Shown one piece after another: positions 10,428 to 20,935 of a stretch of 64,000 nt of DNA. This stretch comes from Gigaspora rosea (lineage: Eukaryota > Glomeromycota > Glomeromycetes > Diversisporales > Gigasporaceae), in assembly GCA_003550325.1 (NCBI GenBank), contig QKWP01000252.1, positions 102,923-166,922 of the forward strand, read 5' to 3'. The translations under genes were made by a program, and so were the position numbers. Position 1 is the stretch's first letter. Every line of letters begins with the position of its first letter. The notes under the pieces are model-generated. The model did no database searches. It worked only from the letters and a program-made list of their open reading frames with translations, and was not told where the DNA came from.

Positions 10428-10740
10428 AAGGTTCTCATTTTTATATATATTTTATTTTTAGATAATTAAGTTTAATTATTTGTTTTAATTTTCAGACTGA
10501 TCAAGAATTAATCAAATTTTATGATTTTGATTAATTAAAAACAGCAAGTAATATCAGATAATCTCATGCCATATTGGCTACACAGCTTTATAGAATTTTT
10601 TTATTATTATTTGGATTTTTTATTATGCAAATTGACTTTTATTTATAAATTAAAAACGTCAATATGTTAAAATTTATATAAATCTAATGAAAACTCATTT
10701 TTCAAAAAATTGTAAAAATGGCTCCTTTTAATAAAAAAAT
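10428..10740. mobile_element. MITE family D, copy 2
   Basis: Same orientation and internal landmarks as copy 1. Termini are TTTTTATTAAAGGTTCTCAT and TGGCTCCTTTTAATAAAAA, an inverted pair. No coding capacity. Confidence 0.75.
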
Positions 10741-10861
10741 CCAAAACCCTAAATAATCTATGTGAGCTTATATTTGAGCATTATAGTAAATTTTTTTTGG
10801 TTAGCACTTTTATATTGGTATATATAAGCTATATTTTAAATATCAGATAAAACTTAAAACT

Positions 10862-10996
10862 GACACAGGTAGTCAAGAATGTCCGAGTCTCTTGTACTTA
10901 ATATAGTATAATATTGTATCACATAATATATACAAACATATACTTAATAATAAAGTCTTTGAGGCACGACCTCACCTTAAAAAAAAAAAATAAAAA
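10862..10996 (+). mobile_element. 135-bp poly(A) retro-insertion
   Basis: The sequence from GACACAGGTAGTC to an A-rich tail is bounded by the exact 15-bp direct repeat ATAAAACTTAAAACT (10847-10861 and 10997-11011). The 3' part reads AATAAAGTCTTTGAGGCACG then ACCTCACCTT before the poly(A). Such TSDs plus a tail indicate LINE-type retroposition of a short or 5'-truncated RNA. The 3' end faintly resembles that of the long SINEs (AATAAA...TC...AG...GAC...CAC.TT). What RNA it came from is not known. Confidence 0.8.
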
Positions 10997-11349
10997 ATAA
11001 AACTTAAAACTTTATCCTTTATCCAATTTAACTTTTTTTGAAATATAATATTTTCTAAAAAAAAAAACAAAATTACATTTTTTTTTTAAAAAAAAATAGA
11101 TATATATATATAGTCAGACCTCTTTATAATCTCAAAGTCTGTTACACTTTATTTTAGTAATTGTATAGAGGTGTAGCTATAAATAAAATACCTTGTTATG
11201 GTTATATGTTCAAAGAACAATAAGTAATATATTTGTGCATATTTAAAAGACTATTAAAAAAATTTAATCCAGTGGCCCAATTTGGATAAACAACTGCCAG
11301 AGTGTTTGACTCAATAAGTCAATATAAAGAGTTCAAAATTATCCAAATT

Positions 11350-12292
11350 TAATTATAAAATGCTAAGATCATTAATTACTAAGCTGAATATAATTTGCAG
11401 AATTTTTATATTAGAATTTGGAGCAATTTCCTATGAAATTTACTATATACTAGAATCTGAGTATCATATAATGAAAAGTAGTTTTTTTATTAAGTTAATA
11501 GCCAAAGTCAAATAATTGAAAGTTGTAGAGCTTACTGAGACATATCTAATGCAATTATATTATTCAAATTTGTCTAGTAGAGGCTAAGTTATTACTTAAA
11601 AATGATTGCTAACTATATAAAATTTCTATAAAAATTTATATAGTCAGCTAATCATTTTTTAGTAACATCTCATTCTTCACTAGGCCAATTTGAATAATAT
11701 AATACCATTGAATACATCTCTGTGAGCTCTACAACTTTTAATTATTTGACTTTGGTTATTAACTTCAGTAGTACTAAATCGCACCACTGGTGCCCAACAC
11801 CAGTATGCGGTATAACGTGAAGATCAATATTAAAAAAATAAACAAAAAGAAATAAACAAAAGTTAAAGTTGATAAATGTTTGTTAGAGTTAATAGTTAGG
11901 GTTAGGGTGAGGCATAGTATATAGTAAAATTTCGCAAGGGGGGTTTTTTTTTAAAAAAAAAGGTGGTTTCATAGATAAAATTTTGAGTTAGAAGGTATTT
12001 TTTAAAAAAAAATAACAAAACAACAAAAATTTTATGTTACACCTGATCTTTACGTTATTCTGCATTTAAAAAATTTGATTGGTGAAAATCATTGTGGTGT
12101 TGAGCACTAGTGGTGTGATTTAGTAAAACCGATTAACTTAATAAAAAAACACTTTTTATTATATGATGCCAAGATTCAAGCATATAATAAAAATTTATAT
12201 TGAACTTATCCCCAAAATTTACTATTGTCCCAATATAGTAATAATGCCAATCTTATCTAAATTATCAATTAAGAATTTTTTACTTAGATATT
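11350..12292. mobile_element. foldback family F, copy 1, interrupted
   Basis: Long inverted arms include AAAGTTGTAGAGCTTACTGA / GTGAGCTCTACAACTTTTAA and the inner TATATAAAATTTCT / ATTTATATAGTCAGCTAATC stem. The outer right arm (TACTATTGTCCCAATATAG ... CTTATCTAAATTATC) resumes after the MITE at 11766-12131. Copy 2 at 43142-43706 is uninterrupted and confirms the structure. Confidence 0.75.
11766..12131. mobile_element. hAT-like MITE, family A, copy 2
   Basis: Flanked by the exact 8-bp TSD ATTAACTT (11758-11765 and 12132-12139). The ends CAGTAGTACTAAATCGCACC and ATTTAGTAAAACCG are inverted. The interior has GTTAGGGTTAGGGTGAGGC, TAGTAAAATTTCGCAAG and ACACCTGATCTTTACG, shared with copies 1 and 3. 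It sits inside foldback family F, so it is the younger insertion. Confidence 0.85.
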
Positions 12293-12731
12293 TAAATTTA
12301 ATCAATTCTTAAACATGTAAAGTGATAAAAATCCTAATTGATCTCTAAAAAGTGTGATTCGATTTTAACAATTTTGGTCTCATTAAGACGAACATTTTGG
12401 TAGTTGTTTTATCCAAATCTAATTATTGGATTAAAAGTTATTTGCTATTAAACTTTTAATAAGCTTTAATAAATAATTTTAAATTTACATGAATATGAAT
12501 ATTGGCCAATTAGATTTTATAGTCTATATTTAGTTAAAAATTGGTGACTATAATGAGGGTTTTTTTATTAATAACATTGTTAAAAAATCAATTTTTATAG
12601 TAATAGTGATTATAAGTGATTTGTGACTATACTGAGTTTTTTTTATTATATTTTAAGTTTGTTGCACAAAATTAAGTATTTAAATAGAGGTATGACTATA
12701 TAGGGTATGACTATAGAGAGGTCTGACTGTA

Positions 12732-13441
12732 TTCTTTAAAAAAACAAAATTATATTTTTTTAAAAAAAAAAACAATAAAACCAATTTAATTCTCTAAAAA
12801 AAAATTCTATACTTTAAAAAAAAAATTAATTCTTATTTTACATTTTTCATTAGCACATTTCAAATATAAGATTTATAAAAATTATCCTATTAGCATTCTT
12901 TTAAATATTCTCTTTTTGCCTATTAGCTATTTTTAAATATAACCTTTTTATCCAATACCTACTTTTTTAAATATAACTTTTTTTAAAAAAAGGGCTCTAT
13001 TAGCAATTTTTCAAATATGATCTCATATAGATTGTTTAGGGTCCTAAACATCCTATATATGCATAACCTCTTGAAATTTAAATTAGTTAAATTTATAAGG
13101 ATTATAATTATCATATTGTAATTATGCATTACTAATGTCATAATAGGATCATTATACATATATGGAATTTGATCAATCTGTATGTTAATGCATAATATCA
13201 TAATATATTCATAATTTGTCTATTATGATACTGCAAATTAATAATCAGTTGTCTTAATTATTTTTTTAAAAAATCAACTTACTTTTTAGATTTGAAAATT
13301 GCTTCCATTCTTTATACACACTTTGTTTTTTGAAATTAGATTAACTAAGATATAGATAACAAATATACAATAGTAGAAGTATAATAGTTTGAAACTAGCA
13401 AGATAGTTAGTAGCACTTTTTTTTCCTTTACTTTTTTTTAA
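12732..13441. other. AT-rich spacer with degenerate short repeats
   Basis: Units resembling (C/A)TATTAGCA.TTTT.AAATAT recur about five times from 12840 to 13025. A 72-codon frame on the minus strand near 13000-13200 is AT-driven and not supported. The right edge (13369-13417) carries the ATAGTAGAAGTATAATAGTT repeat described at 17850-19740. Confidence 0.5.
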
Positions 13442-15153
13442 TACAGTATGGTCCAGTGCAAAAAGGTTGGTACCTCATAAAAATTTTAATTAAAAAAAAT
13501 CATACATAATAATCTATATATATATTTTTTTAAACTAATTTATGAGTTATCAGATTTATTAATTTGAAATTTTTTTTACGATTCGACGTTATCATCGGAA
13601 TCGTAATCATTACTAATTTCTTTGTCCAACAAAATTACATCATTATCAGATTCCCTATGCTCTTGTGCTCTTGTGAGCGCCCTTTTCCAAAACCCAATTA
13701 TCACTTTCAAGGTTACTTTTTCATTAATAGCTTGCAAAAGCTTATTTCTAAGGTCTAAAAGATTTGAATGTGGGCCCAATCTCGCTACTTCATTTTTTAC
13801 AACCGCCCAGACACCTTCGATCAGCTGAAGTTCACAGTGGTATTGAAGAGTAAAATTAATCTGATGACTGTATCGTTTGGCTATTTCAACACAAGCAAAT
13901 GGAACTTTTTTTTTGTTCTTTTGGACAAGTTCTAAAACTTCGAGCCAATGTAGATTGCTAGAAAAAGAAATTTGGTGAGTATTTAACCACTCAATTATCT
14001 CATTTTTTTTGTACTGAATTTGGAATTTTTTATTTCATCGCTTATAGTAACGTGGCCCATCCATGTGAATAATTGATGCACCGTATTTATTACTAATCAT
14101 TTCACAGAGTGTTGAGAAAAGACCTTCAAACACTTCAGAGTTGAAATTTCCATGATAGTCTACTTGGTCAGGAACAATACTGGAATTTTTGACAACATCT
14201 GAAACATTGTTCTATGCTTCGGCATTATTTTTTTTCAGCCTCGAGTTCCAGGGGGCTTAGTTGCTGGATCCCAAACATTAACCGAACTTGAAACAAGCTC
14301 ACCAACCACCTTATTAGTGCCACCATTTTGAAAGACAGCAATTGCACCAAAGATTACCAATAATGGACCATGCCCTGGTGCTAAAACAACACCTTGATAA
14401 GGAACCCATGTTTTTGATGATGTATAGTGTAAGTGACAGTACGAATCATCAAGAAATATTTCTAGAAAATGTGGCACATCATTTGTACCTTCTATATTAG
14501 CAAAACGGTAACAAAGATAACGACAGCGAAAGGCAACATTATTTGGTGACAAATGAGAATATTTCTTCGTTCTCCTTGTCCATAATAATACTCTAACTTG
14601 TGTAGTAATCTAAGAAGTTGCCACTTGGAAAGTGAATATTCATTTTCAGAGAGAAACTGTCGTAAGAATACTGTGGAAAGTTGCTGTCCTTTCTTATTAC
14701 TTTCTGCAATATATGGTCGCAAAAGTGCCATAATATTTCTGTCTGATTCTAATTTGGGCCGCCCGATATTTTGATGCGGTGAAAAGGTACCATTGTTTCA
14801 TATGTTCTAGTCAGATAACACCACCCAACTGTACTCTCAGCAATGCCAGTAATCAGAGCAACTTGCTTGCGTAATGATATTTTTTTTATTGATAATGGAG
14901 ATATCACCCGAAAGGTATCTGTGAATATTAATTACTATCCATTTTTCATTGTCTGTTAATGGAGTATTTGTTCGTTTTTCACAAAAACTAGACATGGGAA
15001 AATTGAAAAAATTTATGAAACAAACATGTCTAGATATATTCTATTGGTCATATAAATTTTAGCTTATTTGGTTCTTTATTTACTTTTTTGTAATTATGCC
15101 GATTATTGCCTTTTAAATCGAGGTACAAACCTTTTTGCACCGGACTATACTAA
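13442..15153 (-). mobile_element. Tc1/mariner-like DNA transposon, about 1.7 kb
   Basis: The left terminus TACAGTATGGTCCAGTGCAA continues AAAGGTTGGTACCTC. The right terminus is its complement (GAGGTACAAACC ... GCACCGGACTATACTA) with a few changes, giving TIRs of about 33 bp with TA at the left boundary; the right TA has decayed. A degraded DDE transposase lies on the minus strand. The element sits between two copies of a dispersed degenerate repeat. Confidence 0.85.
13576..14995 (-). pseudogene. Tc1/mariner-like DDE transposase, decayed
   Basis: The frame opens at 14995 with MSSFCEKRTNTPLTDNEKW, an N-terminal helix-turn-helix region typical of fungal members of this family. It is broken soon after by a frameshift at a run of T near 14880-14890, where an ISLRKQVALITGIAESTVGW-type stretch continues in another frame. 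The longest readable parts are 14731-14492 and 14552-14235. The catalytic DDE triad is still visible: LDDSYCHLHYTS (near 14445), HMDGPRYYKR (near 14060) and QLIEGVWAVVKNEVAR (near 13810), the last followed by an acidic tail ending near 13576. It would cut and paste the surrounding element. At least two frameshifts and stops make it inactive. Confidence 0.8.
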
Positions 15154-15242
15154 CTTTTCATGTGATAATGAATGTAGCTTAATAGTAGAAGCATGATAGT
15201 TTGAACATAGCAAAATAGTTAGTAGCACAGTAGTACTTATCT
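15154..15242. repeat. dispersed degenerate repeat unit
   Basis: TAATAGTAGAAGCATGATAG then AGCAAAATAGTTAGTAGCA, matching units at 13369-13417 and within 17850-19740. Confidence 0.6.
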
Positions 15243-15420
15243 ATATATTAAAATACAAATGTGTCTAACTGGTTGCTTTTTTCCAGATCAGTCCAAATAA
15301 TGAAAAATTCACAGAACGCGTAATACTGTATTATATTAAAATAACAAACGTGTGTAACTGTTTGCTTTTTTCCGGATCAGTCCGAATAGCAAAAAATTCA
15401 TGGAACTCGATCTGCTTTTT
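15243..15420. repeat. 88-bp direct duplication
   Basis: TATATTAAAATACAAATGTG ... TTTCCAGATCAGTCCAAATA recurs once, immediately downstream, as TATATTAAAATAACAAACGT ... TTTCCGGATCAGTCCGAATA. Confidence 0.7.
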
Positions 15421-15725
15421 TAAACTCACATAAAACTAAACTCACAGAATGCGCGATTAGGGATACCGCGGATCTGCAATAGCATAATATGCGCATAATT
15501 CAGATTTTACTGTGATGCATATCAAGATGAATTTCGCATAATTAATAAAGCATAATCTGCACATAAAATATATTAGGTTTAACAATTTTCCCACCAGTTC
15601 CTATTGGACACAGCATTTGATTGTATGAAACATAAATTATTAGATTTGAAATTTCAAATAATGGTCGAATGTTAAATAATAAAACATATCGTTATAGTAT
15701 AAAAATTTTAACAAAAAACATATAT
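15421..15725. other. spacer, no gene
   Basis: GCATAAT / GCGCATAATT words recur here and again near 16110-16160, suggesting two arms of a degraded repeat. No coding signal. Confidence 0.45.
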
Positions 15726-15939
15726 TAGGCCATACAAAGTTAATTTTTCGTTTTGCATAACATAGTGTTCCAAAATTTTAGTCGACATGTCAGTTTTTTT
15801 TTTGAAATTAATATGCTAATGTTCACACCCAGAAAAATTTTAGATGGAATAATTCTGTAATTAGCACAATTGAAATTTTAAAAAAAAGGTCGCCAGGTTA
15901 CCGATATGCAAAATGAAAAATTAACTTTGCATGGCCTTA
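15726..15939. mobile_element. MITE, about 214 bp, GGCCAT(A/G)CAAAG ends
   Basis: The left terminus TAGGCCATACAAAGTTAATT continues TTTCGTTTTGCATA. The right terminus is its near complement (ATATGCAAAATG ... TTTGCATGGCCTTA), giving TIRs of about 35 bp. No coding capacity. Confidence 0.8.
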
Positions 15940-17209
15940 TACTAAAATTTTGGAATTTCTTTGTTTGGCGCAAAAGACAGTTTGTAAACACGATTCTTTT
16001 CGTAATATTATATTACACAGATTTTGTAGTTTTATTGGTAAGTTACTGATGGGGGTTCAGTACTTACAATAACGATAACGATTAAATTTATAACGATAAA
16101 TTTCGCATATTTCTATTTGATCCGCATAATCTGTAGCATAATTTTGAAAAATTTATCGCATAATTCGCATAATTCGAAGTGTAAAGCAGGCAGAATTTGG
16201 GGTTTGTCGCAGCAGAAAATTGGGATCCCTGTGCGCAATCTGAAATATCATATTAATTAGCCAATAAAAATTGTAAATTTTTCTAAAATGCACATATGGT
16301 GCTTTACACCTATGTATATATTATCCCAAATTAATCAGTGCAAGATGTTCTAAGTAAAAATGCTCTACACCCCTAAAAGCCCTTCCAAACACCTAATCCT
16401 TACCCTAAGTACTAAGCTAATATGTAAATTTTGAGCAAAAATTTTTATATTCAACCTTAGAAATATCTAAAAAAAAATATAATAAAACATAGGTGTGTTT
16501 TATAATAAATGAATACACTCTTTACATTTTGTCATATTTTTGTCAAGTAAATCGCAAATATAAGATCAAATGAATCAACTTTAATCAACCGATTTTATTA
16601 AATATAGTGCGAAAGCTTCAAGTTTACTTAGTATGTTTAGTCACGTTTTATAGGAGGTCTAAAGCCCCTAAAAATGTATTGTAAAACGTATAAAAAATTT
16701 TTTTGACACTTGTGTAACCAGATCTGCTTACCTTTAAAGTAAAAATTTTAATTTCGTTGCAATAAGGAGGGTTTCAGAATTAAAAATTCGTAAATCTTAT
16801 TTTTAATAAAATAAGAAGACAGATTTATTATCAAATAAGATACAAATCTTACTTATTTTTTATTATTAATTAAAAGTCGAATACACTTATTTATATGATC
16901 CTAATTATTATAAATTATTTTATTGTTATTTTATGTTTAACATGTCTAAAATTTCACATTGATAATGTCAAATTAAGCAAATAAATAATCTTTTAAAGAT
17001 ACTTATGAATAAAATACGAATAAGGCTATTACTAAAGTTCTAGATAAAGAAATTGACGAACTATTGGAATTAATAAAATCCATAGAACTGGATTGATATT
17101 TTACTAAATATAAAAAACAATTAAATTTAACGATGTTTTCAAGTTCTTTTGCTTAATTATAATAGTTTGCTTGAAAGTTCTCTTTGGATGCATATTAATA
17201 TATAAGATA
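15940..17209. other. AT-rich spacer
   Basis: Repeated CGCATAATT words near 16100-16170. A small inverted pair (CACCTATGTATATATTAT near 16308 and ATAGGTGTGTTTTATAATA near 16490) may be another decayed MITE. No gene supported. Confidence 0.45.
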
Positions 17210-17625
17210 ACTTAAGCAATATTTGTTAAAATATATAAAAAAAATCTAAGCAAAAGTTTAATAAGTTATATAAAAAATAATTTAAGCATAAGTTAAGTAA
17301 GTAATATAAAAAAAATAATTTAAGCAAAGGCTTAGTAAGTTATATAAAAGAATAATTTGAGCAAAGACTTAATTAGTAATTTGAGCAAAGGTTTAGTAAG
17401 CAATTTGCGTAAAGGTTTAGTAAGTAATTTGAGCAAAGGTTTAGTAAATTTTATAGAAAAATAACTTAAGTGAAGGTTTAATAAATAATTTGAACAAAGG
17501 TTTAGTAAGTTATATAGAAAATAACTTAAGTGAAGGTTTAAAAATAATTTGAGCAAAGGTTTGGTAAGTATTTTAAGCAAAGGTTTAGCAAGTTATATAA
17601 AAAAAACAATTTAAATGAGGTTTAA
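17210..17625. repeat. minisatellite, GCAAAGGTTTAGTAAGTAAT type
   Basis: About fifteen imperfect units of roughly 22-45 bp built from (A/G)AGCAAAGGTTTAGTAAG, TTATATAAAAAATAATTT and AACTTAAGTGAAGGTTTAA. The 82-codon Leu/Lys-rich frame on the minus strand is simply a translation of the repeat. Confidence 0.85.
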
Positions 17626-17654
17626 TAATATAAATATAATCCTAAATATATTTT

Positions 17655-17687
17655 TTTCTGAAGCAGCGCGAGGGTTAAAGAGCTAGT
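17655..17687 (+). mobile_element. Helitron-type 3' terminus
   Basis: TCTGAAGCAGCGCGAGGGTT is followed by AAAGAG and CTAGT. This matches the design and much of the sequence of the terminus at 30833-30857: a small GC stem-loop, about 8 bases, then CTAG followed by T. It probably ends a non-autonomous Helitron that includes the minisatellite; no 5' end was identified. Confidence 0.6.
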
Positions 17688-17700
17688 ATATATATATATA

Positions 17701-17838
17701 AGTTGTAAGTGGAAACGGAATTTATATAGATTCAGAATTTATAATAAATCCCTATTTTGTGGTTGGTTTTATACCCAAACCCTAACCCTAATTTAACTAG
17801 GAAATTCCAAATCCACTTAAATTCCATTTCCACCTATG
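17701..17838. mobile_element. MITE with GTGGAAACGGAATTTA termini
   Basis: The left AGTTGTAAGTGGAAACGGAA and right TTCCATTTCCACCTATGAT are inverted. The centre has ACCCAAACCCTAACCCTAAT. About 138 bp, flanked by TATATA on both sides. Confidence 0.7.
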
Positions 17839-18686
17839 ATATATATACAATACTAATGTTTCTTTTTTTAGTGTAATAACAAATATAGTATAAAAGTATG
17901 ATAGTTCAAAATATTAGCTATTAGTAATATGATAATGTTTTTTAATATATATAGAGTACTAATATTTCTTTCTTTTTTTAGAACAATATAGCCAGGATAT
18001 TAGTAGCATAATAATAATATATATATATACAGTACTAATGTTTTTTTCTTTATAGCAAAATATAGTATAATAATAAATGTACGATAGTAGAAGTTTGATA
18101 GTTTGGGATGTAGCAAGATAATTATATAATATAGTATGATAATTTGAGATAACATCATGTTGGTACAGTGATAATTTTTTTGATCAGAGAATGCCATGGA
18201 GCGGCGTTTTCTGAATAATCAAAAAATTATCATTGTATCAATATAATATATCTTAGAATTATCATGCTATATTGGTAATAGTATGGTGGTCATTGATCAT
18301 AAGTTATACTATTTATGTTTTTTAAAACTCCTTTAATTCGTATTGTGCAATATAATATAAGTATAGATAATATATGCATCATGCAAAATAACAAGCAATG
18401 AATGACAAAATAAAAAGAAAGTGATTTATAATATAAACAGTATAATACTCATGATCAATAGTGGCCGTGCTATAATTAGTTATATAGTAGTATATTTTTA
18501 ATATAGTACTAATATTTCGCATAATGACTAATATATTATAATAGTAGAAACATGATAGTTTGGAATATAACAAGATAGTTAATAGCAGATAGTAATTTTT
18601 TTCTTTTTATACAGTATTAACATTTTTTTTCTTTGGAATGAAATATAGTACAATAGAAGAGGCATGATAGTTCAGGATATTATTAA

Positions 18687-19222
18687 GAGGGCATCCAGAA
18701 ATAATGTTATACTAGAGGGGGGAGGGGTCTAACAAAATATAATGTTTTTCCTCTTAAGTAGGGGTGTCAAAAAAATATAACACAATTTTTTTAGAAAAAA
18801 TCATCTAAAAACTGATCTAGTAGTCCAAATTTAATGATTTTGGCACCAATTGTTTTGTCTCGGTAAGTGGAGTCGAATGGTACCAATTTCATTTCATTTG
18901 GATCACTGGATAAATAGTTATTGGCCAAATACCATTAGTTATATCTTTTCTTATAAAATTACTATATAGCTAATGGTTTTTTGCGAATATCTTTCGATCC
19001 AGTAATCCAGATAATATGATTTTGGTATCATTTGATTTGTCTCACTGAGACGAATTGTATGGTACCTAAATTATCCAAATTGGACCACTGTGTCAGAAAA
19101 TATTCAAGTTTTTGTAAACTTTTATATATAAATATATAGATTTTGAAAAAATTTTTTTATATAGTTGAGGGGGGTCAAGTGCTACTATGTGGGGGTACAT
19201 ACCATTATTTATGGATGCCCCC
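18687..19222. mobile_element. inverted-repeat element with GGGCATCC ends
   Basis: The left GAGGGCATCCAGAAATAATG pairs with the right TTTATGGATGCCCCC. The arms pair further inside: TTTTGTCTCGGTAAGTGGAG against GTCTCACTGAGACGAATTG, both beside GGTACC-type words. About 536 bp, non-coding. Confidence 0.7.
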
Positions 19223-19245
19223 TAATACAGTAATATTTTTTTATA

Positions 19246-19426
19246 TACAGTATAGTTTTCTTCCTCTATAATCACCTCCTATATAATCATAACTCCTATA
19301 CAATCACATTAACTTTTGAAACAATTTATTAAAAAACTTATAAAAAAACTTATATATAATTATACTCTTTTATAATTACTAATTTTTTTAATACAAACTG
19401 TGTGATTATAAAAGAGAAATACTGTA
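19246..19426. mobile_element. small element related to family T
   Basis: The inverted ends TACAGTATAGTTTTCTTCCT and AAAAGAGAAATACTGTA enclose CTATAATCACCTCCTATATA, a TATAATCAC motif also seen in 43715-45122. 181 bp, non-coding. Confidence 0.6.
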
Positions 19427-19904
19427 CTAATGTTTTTTTATTTAGAACAGAATATAATATGATAACGAATGTTCATTAATAGAGGTATAATAGTTTAAAA
19501 TGTAGCAAGATAGTTAGTAGTACAGTAGTTAGTATAGGGCATACATAATAGTTTGAAATATTAGTAATATAATAGTTTATTTTTTATACAGTACTAACAT
19601 TGCACATTAATAAATGTAGCATAATAGTAAAAGTATGATAGTTCAAAATGTAGCAAGATAGTTAGTAGCATAGTAGTTAGTATGGGCATGCATATAGTAT
19701 AGTTGTAACATAATAGTATGAGATTTAGCATATTATTGAGACTTAGTAAAATTTTAAAAAATCAAGTTTCACTTATAATAAGCACTTTGTATTCTTGAAA
19801 AAAGTATCAGCAGTACCTTATTTAATATTTGTAAAATTAATAGCTTTTAAAATTACAAATATTTTACTAATATTATAGATGTTTATTAATTATATATATA
19901 TATA

Positions 19905-20922
19905 TTTTTTTTTTGTGTCAAAGTTCCCGCTTTGGGTGAGAGTTTATTTAATCAAGTCTGTGGATCAAGGGTGCCTCTTTGGGCGCACCTACAATTGAAT
20001 TACATTGAATGAGAGTACAACTAGGTACACGTACAACTTTTGGTTGTCTAATTTAAGTAGTCTGCCTGAAGGTTCTACACTAGTTGCCATACCTACAACC
20101 CGACTAGGGGATTGCCTATTTAAACCCTCTGGTCCAAGCTTCGCATGTCAATCCTACTTGTGATCACCGGTACAGCCCTCTGATACATTAGTCAGTCGAA
20201 GACAGTCCCGGATGCTACCTACATCCTCTTAGGACTAATTTATCTTCGCGGGTAAACTGGTAGAGCAGTCCCTGTCCCAAACAGGTATTACCTACACTTC
20301 GGTAACTTACGCACTCACCGAGGCAAGCAACTTGCAGTCAGGGGATACCCAACCGCTACCATTACCTACTTCTGCCCTTATAAGGTTCGCTCCAACCCCG
20401 GTACCCACCATCACTTTCCTACCGGTCCTTCACCGTTTTCCCAGACTTCCAATCCAGTTGGCCTGGAAGGGTTGATCTACCCGGCATTAGGTGCCATTAT
20501 GGTTTTTTTCCCCTTGGTCCCCAATTTCTCAACATGGGTCCTTTTCCTCCGGTGCGACTCCGGCGGCCAGGTTGGTAGACCTTGTTCCCAAGGACAACGT
20601 CCGGTTCCCCAGTTTCGGTCCAATATTCCAGTTTTGGTTAGCACCATCGAAAATCAGAGCTACCTCCTTACTCGGGACTTGCCAAATGGGTTTCTGTTTC
20701 TCTGGTTCCTTGGATTTGTCTGTGTCACAAGACACAACTTCACCCGAAAGCTCCCATTCAAGATGGTAACCAAGGACTACAGGTGATGTACCCAACCGAT
20801 CAACAAGAAACAGTTACCGGAACACAGGTCTATTTTTTCAAAAGCGTCGCCAGTGGGATTTGAACTCGAGACCTGCCACTTGGGGTGACAACTTACCAAC
20901 TTCTCTAAGTCGCCACACCCTC
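19905..20922 (-). mobile_element. long tRNA-headed SINE-like retroposon, copy 2
   Basis: Read on the minus strand it starts GGGTGTGGCGACTTAGAGAA at 20920. It contains a tRNA-like head and a body collinear with copy 1, and ends AAAGCGGGAACTTTGACAC plus an A-run at 19905-19914. The direct repeat ATTAATTATATAT flanks it (19885-19897 and 20923-20935). About 1.0 kb, because the 127-bp body segment is single here. The region after that segment differs from copy 1, but the last 20 or so bases are similar, as expected for a shared LINE recognition tail. An 88-codon frame (20795-20529) begins collinear with that of copy 1 for about 45 codons. Confidence 0.85.
20856..20907 (-). promoter_or_regulatory. 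internal pol III promoter, boxes A and B, SINE copy 2
   Basis: On the minus strand, box A TAGAGAAGTTGG is at 20907-20896 and box B AGTTCAAATCC at 20866-20856. Spacing equals that of copy 1, and box A is identical. Confidence 0.8.
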
Positions 20923-20935
20923 ATTAATTATATAT

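Larger units (their letters stand above)
11111..12731. mobile_element. DNA transposon remnant with AGTCAGACCTCT termini (family T)
   Basis: The left end TAGTCAGACCTCTTTATA mirrors the right end TATAGAGAGGTCTGACTGTA, and TAGAGGT.TGACTATA words recur inside both ends. The same terminal words bound 43715-45122. The interior holds the foldback at 11350-12292, itself split by a MITE. No transposase is recognisable. CAGTC(A/G)AACCTC ends with AT-rich targets suggest Tc1/mariner kinship, but this is only suggestive. Confidence 0.65.
17850..19740. repeat. degenerate satellite-like repeats
   Basis: At least six irregular units carry the order ACAGTACTAATGTTTTTTTC, then TTTAGAACAAAATATAGTAT, then ATAGTAGAAGTATGATAGTT and ATGTAGCAAGATAGTTAGTA. 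Spacing varies (about 100-180 bp) because other elements have inserted. Matching units flank the Tc1-like element at 13442-15153. No genes; the minus-strand frames at 18000-18197 and 18379-18573 fall entirely in repeat. Confidence 0.7.

Noticed and set aside
17332-17580. 82-residue minus-strand ORF rich in Leu/Lys
   Set aside because: It is a direct translation of the minisatellite; length and composition follow from the repeat unit.
17210-17625. CRISPR-like array
   Set aside because: Units are contiguous and degenerate with no unique spacers, and the genome is eukaryotic.
17760-17800. Telomere-like ACCCTAA words (also near 11890, 45235, 24880)
   Set aside because: Only one to three units each, inside MITEs or the Helitron gene; not telomeric arrays.
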